Notes under the pieces: generated by a model
What the model was told of the DNA's origin: nothing
The model's database searches: none
What the model saw: the letters and a program-made list of their open reading frames with translations, nothing else
Shown here: positions 24,566 to 33,345 of the stretch, piece by piece
Position numbering within the stretch: position 1 is the first letter of the stretch
How the letters are laid out: each line of letters starts with the position of its first letter
Source of the DNA: CAVSMC01 sp963798655
GTDB taxonomy: Bacteria; Pseudomonadota; Gammaproteobacteria; Burkholderiales; Casimicrobiaceae
DNA length: 64,000 nucleotides
Reading direction: 5' to 3'
Assembly: GCA_963798655.1 (NCBI GenBank)
Contig: CAWCUH010000007.1
Location: forward strand, 248,001 to 312,000
Position numbers and translations under genes: made by a program

Positions 24566-26335
24566 TCATGCGGCAGCCCTCAGCGCGATCAGCGCGCCCG
24601 TGATGTCGCCCGGCCGCAGCGGCAGCGGCCCCGGCTTGTGGAAGCTCGTCACGTCGCGAGGGAGATCGAAATAGGCGCGCAGGTAGCGGTAGAGCTGCGC
24701 GCCGTGGTTCTGCTCGACGACGATCGCGCGCGCGACACCGGCGAGCGCACGCGACAATCGCTCGGGCTGCGCGGGCGCGAGCAGGCGCATCGCGACCAGC
24801 CGTGCGCGTACGCCGTGTACCGACGCGCGCGCGATCGCCTCGCGCGCCGCGGCCGTCGACGAGCCGAACGTGATCAGCGCGACGTCGCCGTCGCCTTCGA
24901 TGTCGGCCCAGTAATCGCCATAGTCGTGCAGCGCGAGCTTGCGCGCGCGCTTGTCGAGCTGAACGACGTGCTCGCGCGCGGTGCTGCTCGGAATGCCGGC
25001 CTGCGTGTGCTCGAGGCCGTCGGCCGTGTACACGACGCCCGGCGTGCCGGGAATCGCCATCGGCGAAACGCCCGACTCGGTATCGCGATAACGCTTGTAC
25101 TCGGGCGTGCTCGCCGCTGCGACCAGACGCGCGGCGCTGTCGCCGCGATCGGCCGGTCGATCGATGATCGCGCGCGATTGTCCGATGAACTGGTCCGACA
25201 GCACGATGGCCGGTGTCTGCAGCGCTTCGGCAAGCGTCACCGCCCACTGCGTCGTCGCCGCGCAGTCGCCGATCGACGTCGGCGCGAGCACGAGCCGCGG
25301 CGCATCGCCGTGCAAGCCGTTCAGCGCGTACGACAAATCGCTCTGCTCGCTCTTCGCCGGGATGCCGGTCGATGGACCGCCGCGCATGACGTCGACGACG
25401 ACGATCGGAATCTCGGCAGCCACCGCAAGCCCGATGCCTTCGGTCATCAACGCGAGGCCGGGGCCGGCCGTGGCGGTGAGCGAGGGCACGCCGCCGTAGG
25501 AGGCGCCGATGATCATGTTGATCGATGCGAGCTCGTCCTCGGCCTGCAACAGCGTGCCGCCGACGTCGGCGAGCGCCGGTGCCATCCATTCGAGCAGCTC
25601 GGTCGCCGGCGTGATCGGATAGGCGGCAACGAAGCGCACGCCGCCGCGAATCGCGCCGAGACCGGCTGCCTCGTTGCCGCTGACGACCCAGCGCGCGCGC
25701 TCGCTCGACGACTTCGTCGGCGCGAGCGCCGGCAGCGCCGTGCCGGCAGCAAGCGCGCGCGCACGAATGCACGTGGCGGCCTCGATGCCCGCTTCGAGCG
25801 CGGCCACGTTCGCGGCCAGCGCGTCGGCGCCACGCTTCCATGAATCGCGCAGCGCCTGCTCCAGCGCGTCGCGCTCGATGCCCGCGAGCGTGCCGGCAAC
25901 GCCGAGCGCGATCATGTTCGACCAGCTGCCCGGGATCGCCTTCGTCGTCTTCTTGAGCGAGAGCGGCACGAACGCCGCGCCGCTTGCCTTGAACGCCTCG
26001 GGTACCTCGCCCTCGTCCGGATCGCCGACGACGATGCTCGCCGGCGACAGCGGAATCTCGTCGGCGAATCGATGGACGTTCTGCCAGTCCATCGCGAGCA
26101 GCACGTCGAACGCGTCGTCGAGCGTGTCGACCGGCGTGCTCGAAAGTCGCACCAGCGCCGCCGCCTCGCCGCCGCGAATCTGCGGCCCGCTGGTGCGTAC
26201 CATCAGGCCGTACGCGCCCGCCTTCGCCGCTGCCGCGAGCAGCAGCGTCCCGGCGGTCATGACGCCGCTGCCGCCGCTGCCGGCGAGCGCGATCGACACG
26301 CTCGACCGCGTGCCCGGCTGGTCCACTTCGTCCAT
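24566..26335 (-). CDS. korA: 2-oxoacid:ferredoxin oxidoreductase, fused gamma-alpha subunit
   Basis: 589 residues. The gamma domain (1 to about 190) opens with ALAGSGGSGVMTAG and RTSGPQIRGGE. The alpha domain (from about 217) has GNEAAGLGAIRGG, AYPITPATE and a late GSSTAAAREAI. The gamma-alpha fusion is the form found in KorA of aromatic-degrading bacteria. With KorB it should produce reduced low-potential ferredoxin from 2-oxoglutarate, linking the TCA cycle to ring reduction. Its ATG is 60 bases from the FNR-type box in the gap shared with the had-bcr operon, so anaerobic induction is likely. Confidence 0.92.
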   Translation of the reverse strand: MDEVDQPGTRSSVSIALAGSGGSGVMTAGTLLLAAAAKAGAYGLMVRTSGPQIRGGEAAALVRLSSTPVDTLDDAFDVLLAMDWQNVHRFADEIPLSPASIVVGDPDEGEVPEAFKASGAAFVPLSLKKTTKAIPGSWSNMIALGVAGTLAGIERDALEQALRDSWKRGADALAANVAALEAGIEAATCIRARALAAGTALPALAPTKSSSERARWVVSGNEAAGLGAIRGGVRFVAAYPITPATELLEWMAPALADVGGTLLQAEDELASINMIIGASYGGVPSLTATAGPGLALMTEGIGLAVAAEIPIVVVDVMRGGPSTGIPAKSEQSDLSYALNGLHGDAPRLVLAPTSIGDCAATTQWAVTLAEALQTPAIVLSDQFIGQSRAIIDRPADRGDSAARLVAAASTPEYKRYRDTESGVSPMAIPGTPGVVYTADGLEHTQAGIPSSTAREHVVQLDKRARKLALHDYGDYWADIEGDGDVALITFGSSTAAAREAIARASVHGVRARLVAMRLLAPAQPERLSRALAGVARAIVVEQNHGAQLYRYLRAYFDLPRDVTSFHKPGPLPLRPGDITGALIALRAAA

Positions 26336-26394
26336 CGCCTCGCGCTCCTCGCTCGTGATGCGCCGAAGTTACTCGGCGTGCCGCCGGTCACGGA

Positions 26395-26408
26395 TTGACG
26401 TAGATCAA
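26395..26408. promoter_or_regulatory. FNR/Anr-type box in the kor-bcr divergent promoter
   Basis: TTGACGTAGATCAA matches the FNR consensus TTGAT-N4-ATCAA at nine of ten defined bases. Rightward, CATTAT (26434-26439) could be a -10 placing the box about 44 bases upstream of the start. Leftward, TAACTT (read 26371 to 26366) gives a distance of about 42. Both fit class II FNR activation near -41.5, so one box could serve both operons. The -10 calls are weak. Confidence 0.72.
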
Positions 26409-26450
26409 TGCGATCGCAATCGGCGTTCGCCATCATTATCCACGTAATCC

Positions 26451-26472
26451 GGTATTGCGGTACCGTAATGCG
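26451..26472. promoter_or_regulatory. Imperfect palindrome centred on GGTACC, candidate operator
   Basis: GGTATTGCGGTACCGTAATGCG is near-symmetric about 26461/26462, with pairs C/G, T/A, T/A, A/T and G/C outside the GGTACC core. It would lie just after the inferred start of the had-bcr transcript, where a repressor would block elongation. A 14-of-15 copy of its left part occurs at 41510-41524. The cognate regulator is not identified. Confidence 0.5.
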
Positions 26473-26513
26473 TGATTAGGCGACGACGGCCAGGCGGCGA
26501 AGGAGAAATCGCG

Positions 26514-27578
26514 ATGATCGAAGCGTATCGCTGGATGATGACGGCGCCCGGCGCCCCGCTCGTGCGTGACCCGTTCCGGCCAGAGCCGGGAACCGGGGAC
26601 GTCGTCGTCGAAATCGCCGGCTGCGGCGTCTGCCACACCGATCTCGGCTATTACTACGACGGCGTGCGCACCAACCAGCCGCTGCCGCTCGCGCTCGGCC
26701 ACGAAGTGAGCGGCCGCGTCGTCGCCGCGGGCGACGCTGCGCGTGCATGGATCGGCAAGGCGGTGATCGTGCCCGCGGTGCTGCCGTGCGGCGAGTGCGA
26801 CCTGTGCAAGCGCGGGCTCACGACGATCTGCCGCAAGCAGAAGATGCCCGGCAACGACATTCATGGCGGCTTCGCGTCGCACATCGTCGTGCCGGCGCGC
26901 GGCCTGTGCGCCGTCGACGAGGCGCGACTCGCGCGTGCCGGGCTCGCGCTCGCCGACGTGTCGATCGTGGCCGACGCGCTCACGACGCCGTACCAGGCCG
27001 TGCAGCGGGCCGACGTCGCGCCGGGCACGCTCGCCGTCGTCGTCGGCGCCGGCGGCGTCGGCGGCTATTGCGTGCAGATCGCGAACGCGTTCGGCGCGAA
27101 AGTCGTCGCGATCGACGTCGACGATGCAAAGCTCGCGCAGATCCGCGCGCACGGCGGCGCCGCGCTGACGCTCAATGCGAAGACGCACGACGCGAAGGCG
27201 CTGAAGGCGGCGATCGCCGCGTTCGCGAAGGACAACGACCTGGCGCCGACCGAATGGCGGATCTTCGAGTGCTCGGGCACCGCGGCCGGCCAGCTGACCG
27301 CCTACGGGCTGCTCGTGCACGGGGCGACGCTCGCCGTCGTCGGCTTCACGATGGACAAGGTCGAGTTGCGCCTGTCGAACCTGATGGCGTACGACGCGCG
27401 CGCGCTCGGAAACTGGGGCTGCCCGCCCGAGCGCTATCCGGCGGCGCTCGACCTCGTGCTCGACGGCAAGGTCGCGATCAAGCCGTTCGTCGAGCAGCGC
27501 CCGCTCGCCGACATCAACGGCGTGTTCGACGCGGTCCACCGGCACACGATCGCGAAACGTGTCGTCCTCGTCCCGTAA
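26514..27578 (+). CDS. had: 6-hydroxycyclohex-1-ene-1-carbonyl-CoA dehydrogenase
   Basis: 354 residues, zinc-type medium-chain dehydrogenase. The catalytic zinc site is CGVCHTD with GHEVSG, the structural zinc loop has C-x2-C-x2-C-x7-C (CGECDLCKRGLTTIC), and the NAD site is GAGGVGG. Placement directly before oah and dch identifies it as Had, which oxidises the 6-hydroxy group of the dienoyl-CoA hydration product with NAD+. The ATG at 26514 follows AAGGAG at a good distance; a longer frame from 26472 lacks this. It is the first gene of the rightward had-oah-dch-bcrCBAD-fdx operon. Confidence 0.92.
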   Translation: MIEAYRWMMTAPGAPLVRDPFRPEPGTGDVVVEIAGCGVCHTDLGYYYDGVRTNQPLPLALGHEVSGRVVAAGDAARAWIGKAVIVPAVLPCGECDLCKRGLTTICRKQKMPGNDIHGGFASHIVVPARGLCAVDEARLARAGLALADVSIVADALTTPYQAVQRADVAPGTLAVVVGAGGVGGYCVQIANAFGAKVVAIDVDDAKLAQIRAHGGAALTLNAKTHDAKALKAAIAAFAKDNDLAPTEWRIFECSGTAAGQLTAYGLLVHGATLAVVGFTMDKVELRLSNLMAYDARALGNWGCPPERYPAALDLVLDGKVAIKPFVEQRPLADINGVFDAVHRHTIAKRVVLVP

Positions 27579-27593
27579 TCCGGAGCCCATCCG

Positions 27594-28712
27594 ATGAATG
27601 CCACCGACCTTCTACACGCGTTGAAGAATCACGACCTCGTCGACGACGGCGCGAAACCCGGCGTGCGCCTCGACAAGCGCCCGGCGCGAACGCCCGACGG
27701 CACGATTGCCGAAGGCCTGTACAACGCGTGGATCACGCTCGACAACCCGACGCAGTTCAACTCGTACACGACCGACATGGTGAAGGGCGTGATCCTCGCG
27801 TTCCGTGCCGCGTCGAACATGCGCGACGTCAACTGCGTCGTGTTCACCGGCACCGGCGACAAGGCGTTCTGCACGGGCGGCAACACGAAGGAATACGCCG
27901 AGTACTACGCGGGGCACCCGCAGGAATACCGGCAGTACATGCGTCTGTTCAACGACATGGTGAGCGCGATCCTCGCCTGCGACAAGCCGGTCGTCTGCCG
28001 CGTGAACGGCATGCGGATCGGCGGCGGTCAGGAAATCGGCATGGCGTGCGACTTCTCGGTCGCGCAGGATCTCGCGCGCTTCGGCCAGGCGGGACCCAAG
28101 CACGGCTCCGCACCGATCGGCGGCGCGACGGACTTCCTTCCGGTGATCGCCGGCGCCGAGCGCTCGATGGCCGCCTGCGTGCTGTGCGAGCCGTTCTCGG
28201 CGCACAAGGCGTACTGGATGGGCGTGCTGACCGACATCGTTCCGGCGCTCAGCGTCGACGGCAAGTTCGTCGCGAACCCTCTGGTCGAGACGCAGCGGAT
28301 GAGCGACGAGTTCGGACGCTTCGTGTTCGGCGAGGCGAAGCGCGGCGAAGCGCTGGAAGCGGGCAAGGCGGTGCTCAAGCGCGGCAGCGTCGATCTTTCG
28401 ATGCTCGACGCGAAGATCGAAGAGCTGTGCGCGAAGATGCTGATGACGTTTCCCGACTGCACGACCAAGACGCTCGAGGAGCTGCGCAAGCCGAAGCTCG
28501 ATGCGTGGAACCGCAACAAGGAGAACTCGCGCGCGTGGCTTGCGCTCAACATGATGACCGAGGGCCGCGCCGGCTTCACCGCGTTCAACGAGGGCCCGAA
28601 GGACGATCGCGAAGTCGACTTCGTGCTGCTGCGCCAGCGGCTCGCGGGCGGCGACGGCTGGGTCGGGCCGCTGCACGACGCGATCCAGCCGCGCGCAAAG
28701 CGGCGCGATTGA
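27594..28712 (+). CDS. oah: 6-oxocyclohex-1-ene-1-carbonyl-CoA hydrolase (ring-opening)
   Basis: 372 residues, longer than normal crotonases and close to the roughly 375 of Thauera Oah. The oxyanion-hole regions are FTGTGDKAFCTGGN and MRIGGGQEIGMACDF, and the C-terminal third (from about 260) is specific to this group. Known Oah adds water twice, hydrating the enone and splitting the ring to 3-hydroxypimelyl-CoA. A GGAG lies ahead of the ATG. The 15-base gap from had and 1-base gap to dch show one operon. Confidence 0.93.
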   Translation: MNATDLLHALKNHDLVDDGAKPGVRLDKRPARTPDGTIAEGLYNAWITLDNPTQFNSYTTDMVKGVILAFRAASNMRDVNCVVFTGTGDKAFCTGGNTKEYAEYYAGHPQEYRQYMRLFNDMVSAILACDKPVVCRVNGMRIGGGQEIGMACDFSVAQDLARFGQAGPKHGSAPIGGATDFLPVIAGAERSMAACVLCEPFSAHKAYWMGVLTDIVPALSVDGKFVANPLVETQRMSDEFGRFVFGEAKRGEALEAGKAVLKRGSVDLSMLDAKIEELCAKMLMTFPDCTTKTLEELRKPKLDAWNRNKENSRAWLALNMMTEGRAGFTAFNEGPKDDREVDFVLLRQRLAGGDGWVGPLHDAIQPRAKRRD

Positions 28713-28713
28713 G

Positions 28714-29487
28714 ATGAGCGACGCGTCACCACTGCGCGTGTGGCTCGAGCGCGACGGCGCGCTGCTGCGCGTTCGGCTCGCACGCCCGAAGGCGAACATC
28801 GTCGATGCCGCGATGATCGCGGCGCTGTCCGCGGCGTTCGCCGCGCATCGCAGCGCGCGCGGCTTGCGCGCGGTGCTCCTCGATGCGGATGGCCCCCATT
28901 TCAGCTTCGGCGCGAGCGTCGACGAGCATCTCGCCGATCGTTGCGCAGCCATGCTCGCGTCGCTGCACGCGCTGATCGTTTCGATGCTCGAGTTTCCGGC
29001 GCCGATACTGGTCGCAGTCCGCGGACAGTGTCTCGGCGGCGGTCTCGAGGTCGCGCTTGCGGGCGGTCCGATTTTCGCGACATCCGATGCACAACTCGGC
29101 CAGCCCGAGATCCGCCTCGGCGTGTTCGCACCGGCGGCGTCGGTGCTGCTGCCGTATCGCGTCAATCGGCCCGCGGCGGAGGACTTGCTGCTGACCGGAC
29201 GCTCGGTGAGCGGCGAATACGCAAAGGCGATCGGACTCGTCCACACCGTCGCGGCTGATCCCGCCGCCGCGGCGCTCGCGTACTTCGACGAGCACCTCGC
29301 AGCGCGCAGCGCCGCGGCGCTCGCGTGCGCGCTCGCCGCGGTGCGTGAGCCGATGCTGATCGACGTGCGCCGGCGCCTCGCCGGCGTCGAGCGACTCTAC
29401 CTCGATCGATTGATGACCACGCGCGACGCAAACGAGGGACTCGCCGCTTTCCTCGCCAAGCGCGCGCCGCAATGGGAGCACTGCTGA
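28714..29487 (+). CDS. dch: Cyclohexa-1,5-dienecarbonyl-CoA hydratase
   Basis: 257 residues, crotonase fold, the length of Thauera Dch. Oxyanion-hole segments are FSFGASVDEH and RGQCLGGGLEVALAG, and the substrate side has GQPEIRLGVFAP. It hydrates the 1,5-dienoyl-CoA product of benzoyl-CoA reductase to the 6-hydroxy enoyl-CoA, the substrate of Had. Its stop is shared with the bcrC start (TGATG), so hydratase and reductase production are coupled. Confidence 0.92.
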   Translation: MSDASPLRVWLERDGALLRVRLARPKANIVDAAMIAALSAAFAAHRSARGLRAVLLDADGPHFSFGASVDEHLADRCAAMLASLHALIVSMLEFPAPILVAVRGQCLGGGLEVALAGGPIFATSDAQLGQPEIRLGVFAPAASVLLPYRVNRPAAEDLLLTGRSVSGEYAKAIGLVHTVAADPAAAALAYFDEHLAARSAAALACALAAVREPMLIDVRRRLAGVERLYLDRLMTTRDANEGLAAFLAKRAPQWEHC

Positions 29488-30665
29488 TGGCCGACATGCC
29501 ACCCGTGATCGCAATCGTCGAGCGCTGCCAGGCGCTGTTCGACGACCTGCAGTTCAATGCGGTCAAGCAATGGAAGGCCGCCGTGCCGGGACGCAAGGCG
29601 ATCGGCTACATGCCGGTGTACGTGCCGCGCGAGCTGATCCACGCCGCCGGCATGCTGCCGGTGGGCATTCTCGGCGGCGGCGACCAGCTCGAAGTGATCC
29701 AGGGCGACGCGTATTACCAGAGCTACATCTGCCGCATTCCGCGCTCGACGATCGAGCTCGGGCTCACCGGCCGGCTAGATTGCCTCGACGGCATGCTGTT
29801 CCCGTCGATCTGCGACGTGATCCGCAACCTTTCGGGCATGTGGCAGATCCTGTTCAAGGACAAGTACGTTCGCTATTTCGACGTGCCGCAGAACTACGAG
29901 GACTCGATCGGCGGGGCGTTCTACGTGAACGAGCTGAAGGCGCTGCGCGACGATCTCGGCAAGCTGCGCGGCGCGCCGGTCACCGACGCCGAGCTGAACG
30001 CGTCGATCGCCGTGTACAACGACAATCGGCGCGCTCTCGCCGAGCTGTACGCGTATCGCGCACAAAAGCCGTGGCAGGCGCCGACGTCGGAGCTCTATCT
30101 GGTGCTGCGTGCCGGCATGGTGCTGCCGCCCGACGAGCACACGACGCTCGTCCGCGAGTACATCGCGGCGGCCGACGCGCTGCCGCGTCCGAAGCGCGAC
30201 AACGCGCGCATCGTGCTGACCGGCACGTTCTGCGAGCAGCCGCCGCTTGCGCTGATCAAGTCGATCGAGATGGCCGGTTGCTACATCGTCGACGACGACT
30301 TCATGCTGGTGACGCGCTGGCTGCTGGACGACGTGCCGACCGACGGCGATCCGCTGCTCGAGTTGTCGAAGGCGTTCCTGCACCGTTCGGCGTCCACCGC
30401 AGCGAAATACGACGCGAAGCGCGAGGACAAGGGCAAGTTCCTGCTGAAGCAGGTGAAGACGGGCGCCGCCGAAGGCGTGATCTTCGCCGCGCCGTCGTTC
30501 TGCGACCCGGCGCTGCTCGAGCGCCCGATGCTGCAGGACGTGCTCGCGCAGTACAAGGTTCCGTACACGGCGTTCAAGTACGCCGAGAACACCGGCCAGA
30601 TGGCGCCGATCCGAGAGCAGGCAGGGACGTTCGCCGATTCGATCAAGCTCTGGTCGGCAGCTTAA
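29487..30665 (+). CDS. bcrC: Benzoyl-CoA reductase subunit C (class I, ATP-dependent)
   Basis: 392 residues of the 2-hydroxyglutaryl-CoA dehydratase D-like family (FldB/FldC). The GYMPVYVPRELIHAAGMLPVG segment and later LTGTFCEQPPLALIK match BcrC. With BcrB it forms the ring-reducing module holding the substrate and an Fe-S cluster. An ATG 15 bases earlier (29472) is possible, but the one at 29487 has GGGAG eight bases before it and the usual TGATG coupling. Neighbours bcrB, bcrA and bcrD follow in the known order. Confidence 0.95.
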   Translation: MADMPPVIAIVERCQALFDDLQFNAVKQWKAAVPGRKAIGYMPVYVPRELIHAAGMLPVGILGGGDQLEVIQGDAYYQSYICRIPRSTIELGLTGRLDCLDGMLFPSICDVIRNLSGMWQILFKDKYVRYFDVPQNYEDSIGGAFYVNELKALRDDLGKLRGAPVTDAELNASIAVYNDNRRALAELYAYRAQKPWQAPTSELYLVLRAGMVLPPDEHTTLVREYIAAADALPRPKRDNARIVLTGTFCEQPPLALIKSIEMAGCYIVDDDFMLVTRWLLDDVPTDGDPLLELSKAFLHRSASTAAKYDAKREDKGKFLLKQVKTGAAEGVIFAAPSFCDPALLERPMLQDVLAQYKVPYTAFKYAENTGQMAPIREQAGTFADSIKLWSAA

Positions 30666-30676
30666 AGGACACGACG

Positions 30677-31993
30677 ATGACGACGACCGCAGCGATGCCC
30701 GCCTCCGTCAAGAAGCCGCAGAACGTCCACAAGGAGGACGCGATGTGGCTGCAGAAGGAGATGATCAACAACAACTACCACGATCTTGCGCGCGCGCACG
30801 CCGAAGGGCGCAAGGTGTCGGCGACGTTCGTGCCGGGCAACCTGAACGAGCTTCTGATGTGCTTCGACTTCGCGCGCAGTCTGCCGGAGACGAATGCTCT
30901 GCAGAACGGCCTGCGCAAGAAGTCGGGCAAGATGATCATGGACGCCGAGCGTGACGGCCAGTCCGAGGACGTCTGCACGTACGTGAAGGCGGACCTCGGC
31001 ATGATGCTCGGCGGCGAGATCGGACCGACCGGCGAGGCGTTGCCGCGCCCCGACATCCTGCTGCTTTCCTACACCGGCTGCTTCACGTTCATGAAGTGGT
31101 TCGAGCTGATCCGCCACAAGTACGGCTGCGAGACGGTCATGCTGCATGTTCCGTATCAGGGCGAGGGCAGGATCGCGCCCAACATGCGCGAGTACGTTGT
31201 CAAGCAGCTGAAGGAAACCGTCATTCCGACGCTCGAGCGCGTCTCCGGCGTCAAGTTCGACATCGACAGGCTGCGCCAGTACATGAAGGAATCGCAGAAG
31301 GCGGAGGAGGATCTCGTCGCGGTGTTGCAGTCGGCGAAGAACCGGCCGTCGCCGATCGACGGCTACTTCGGCGCCGTCTACTACATCGGGCCGATCTTCA
31401 CCGCGTTCCGCGGCGCGCCCGAGGCGACCGAGTTCTACCGTGTGCTGCGCCAGGAGATCGAGCAGCGCGTGCGCGAAGGCAAGGGACCGATCACGCCCGA
31501 CGGCGAGCTGACCGAGGAGAAGTACCGGCTGATCGTCGAGGGACCGCCGAACTGGACCAGCTTCCGCGAGTTCTGGAAGATGTTCTACGACGAGGGCGCG
31601 GTCGTCGTGTCGTCGACCTACGCGAAGGTGGGCGGGCTGTACGACTTCGGTTTCCGCCACGACGCCGATCATCCGATCGAGTCGCTCGCCGACTACTGCC
31701 TCGGCTGCTACACGAACCTCAACCTGCCGTCGCGCATCGACATGATCTGCCGCTACATCGACGAATACCAGGCGGACGGCCTGCTGATCAACTCGATCAA
31801 GAGCTGCAACAGCTTCTCGGCGGGACAGCTGCTGATCCTGCGCGAAGTGGAGAAGCGCACCGGCAAGCCGGCGGCGTTCATCGAGAGCGACCTGGTCGAC
31901 CCGCGCTACTTCTCCGCGGCGAACATCAAGAACCGCCTCGAGAGCTACTTCCAGATGATCAAGCAGAAGCGCGCCGCGGTCGCGGCGCACTGA
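30677..31993 (+). CDS. bcrB: Benzoyl-CoA reductase subunit B
   Basis: 438 residues, second subunit of the reducing module. Features include FVPGNLNELLMCFDFARSLP near residue 50, LSYTGCFTFMKWFELI near 133, and Cys residues in YCLGCYTNLNLP and INSIKSCNSFSAGQ that are candidate cluster ligands. The protein couples two single-electron transfers to dearomatisation of benzoyl-CoA to cyclohexa-1,5-diene-1-carbonyl-CoA at the cost of two ATP. A weak AAAGGA precedes the ATG. Cytoplasmic and oxygen-sensitive. Confidence 0.95.
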   Translation: MTTTAAMPASVKKPQNVHKEDAMWLQKEMINNNYHDLARAHAEGRKVSATFVPGNLNELLMCFDFARSLPETNALQNGLRKKSGKMIMDAERDGQSEDVCTYVKADLGMMLGGEIGPTGEALPRPDILLLSYTGCFTFMKWFELIRHKYGCETVMLHVPYQGEGRIAPNMREYVVKQLKETVIPTLERVSGVKFDIDRLRQYMKESQKAEEDLVAVLQSAKNRPSPIDGYFGAVYYIGPIFTAFRGAPEATEFYRVLRQEIEQRVREGKGPITPDGELTEEKYRLIVEGPPNWTSFREFWKMFYDEGAVVVSSTYAKVGGLYDFGFRHDADHPIESLADYCLGCYTNLNLPSRIDMICRYIDEYQADGLLINSIKSCNSFSAGQLLILREVEKRTGKPAAFIESDLVDPRYFSAANIKNRLESYFQMIKQKRAAVAAH

Positions 31994-32004
31994 AGGAGAA
32001 CGCG

Positions 32005-33345
32005 ATGCGCTGCTTCATCGGCATCGATCTCGGCTCGACCACGACGAAAGCCGTCGTCATCGACGAGCAGCAGAACGTGCTCGGCCGCGGCATCACCAAC
32101 TCGCGATCCAACTACGACACCGCGGCGAAGATCGCGAAGCAGGAAGCGCTGGTGAACGGACGGTTCCACCTCTTCCGCGAGGCGCTCGGCACGACGGGGG
32201 CGTTGAACGGCGGCCTCGACGCGTTCATCGGGCAGCTCGAGCGCGACTTCCGGCTCGAGCAGTACCTCGAGCAGCTTGCCGATCTCGAATCGACGTGCCG
32301 GCGCAACGTCGAGACGGCGAAGTTCGGCGACGCGTCGCGCGCGGTCGCCGAAGCGCTGGTCGAAGTGTTCAGGCGCCTCGGCAGCGAAGCGGCGCCGCTG
32401 TTCGCGCCGGGCGCGAAGCGCAAGTCGGACTTCTTCCGCGACATCGCCGGCAGCCAGTACCTCGCGACCGGCGAAGCGGTGGCGAAGGAATCCGGCATCC
32501 GCTACGACTTCCTGCTGAACGTGTTCGACCGCTCGATCATCGAGGTCGAGAACCGCGTGTACGGCGACTCGATGCGCGGGCACCTGCTCGCCGCGCTCGA
32601 GCGCACGTTCGCCGCGCTGCCGGACAGCGCCAGTCGGCGCGCGCGCATCGAGGCGCCGATCAAGGGCATCGTCGACACCGAGATGGAGGAGACGTACGTC
32701 GTCGGCACCGGCTACGGCCGCGCGCGGCTGCCGTTCTCGAAGGAGCACGTGCGCTCGGAGATCCTTTGCCACGGCCTCGGCGCGCACGTGATGTATCCGG
32801 GCACGGCGACGGTGCTCGACATCGGCGGCCAGGACACGAAGGCCATCCAGGTCGACCCGAGCGGCATCGTCGAGAGCTTCCAGATGAACGACCGCTGTGC
32901 CGCCGGGTGCGGCCGCTATCTCGGCTACATCGCGGACGAGATGAACATGGGCCTGCACGAGCTCGGCCCGCTCGCGATGAAGTCGACGAAGACGATCCGC
33001 ATCAACTCGACCTGCACGGTGTTCGCCGGCGCCGAGCTGCGCGATCGGCTGTCGCTCGGCGACAAGCGCGAGGACATCATGGCGGGGCTGCATCGCGCGA
33101 TCATCCTGCGCGCGATGTCGATCCTCGCGCGCTCGGGCGGCATCCGCAACGAGTTCACGTTCACCGGCGGCGTCGCGAAGAACGAGGCGGCGGTCAAGGC
33201 GCTGAACGAGCTCGTCCGCGAAAACTACGGCGAGCTCACGCTCAACATCAATCCCGACTCGATCTTCACCGGCGCGCTCGGCGGCGCGACGTTTGCGTGG
33301 CGCGCGGTCGTCGAGGAAGGCAAGAGCGTGGAGGCGCGGACATGA
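32005..33345 (+). CDS. bcrA: Benzoyl-CoA reductase subunit A (ATPase/electron activator)
   Basis: 446 residues, ASKHA ATPase. Phosphate-1 motif is IGIDLGSTTTKAVVID at the N-terminus and phosphate-2 is LDIGGQDTKAIQ near residue 272. DRCAAGCGRYLGYIADEM near 297 holds the Cys that bridges a [4Fe-4S] cluster with BcrD. An insert from about residue 50 to 200 separates it from BcrD in size, as in Thauera. AAGGAG lies 8 bases before the ATG. It hydrolyses ATP to lower the potential of the electron passed from ferredoxin to BcrBC. Confidence 0.95.
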   Translation: MRCFIGIDLGSTTTKAVVIDEQQNVLGRGITNSRSNYDTAAKIAKQEALVNGRFHLFREALGTTGALNGGLDAFIGQLERDFRLEQYLEQLADLESTCRRNVETAKFGDASRAVAEALVEVFRRLGSEAAPLFAPGAKRKSDFFRDIAGSQYLATGEAVAKESGIRYDFLLNVFDRSIIEVENRVYGDSMRGHLLAALERTFAALPDSASRRARIEAPIKGIVDTEMEETYVVGTGYGRARLPFSKEHVRSEILCHGLGAHVMYPGTATVLDIGGQDTKAIQVDPSGIVESFQMNDRCAAGCGRYLGYIADEMNMGLHELGPLAMKSTKTIRINSTCTVFAGAELRDRLSLGDKREDIMAGLHRAIILRAMSILARSGGIRNEFTFTGGVAKNEAAVKALNELVRENYGELTLNINPDSIFTGALGGATFAWRAVVEEGKSVEART

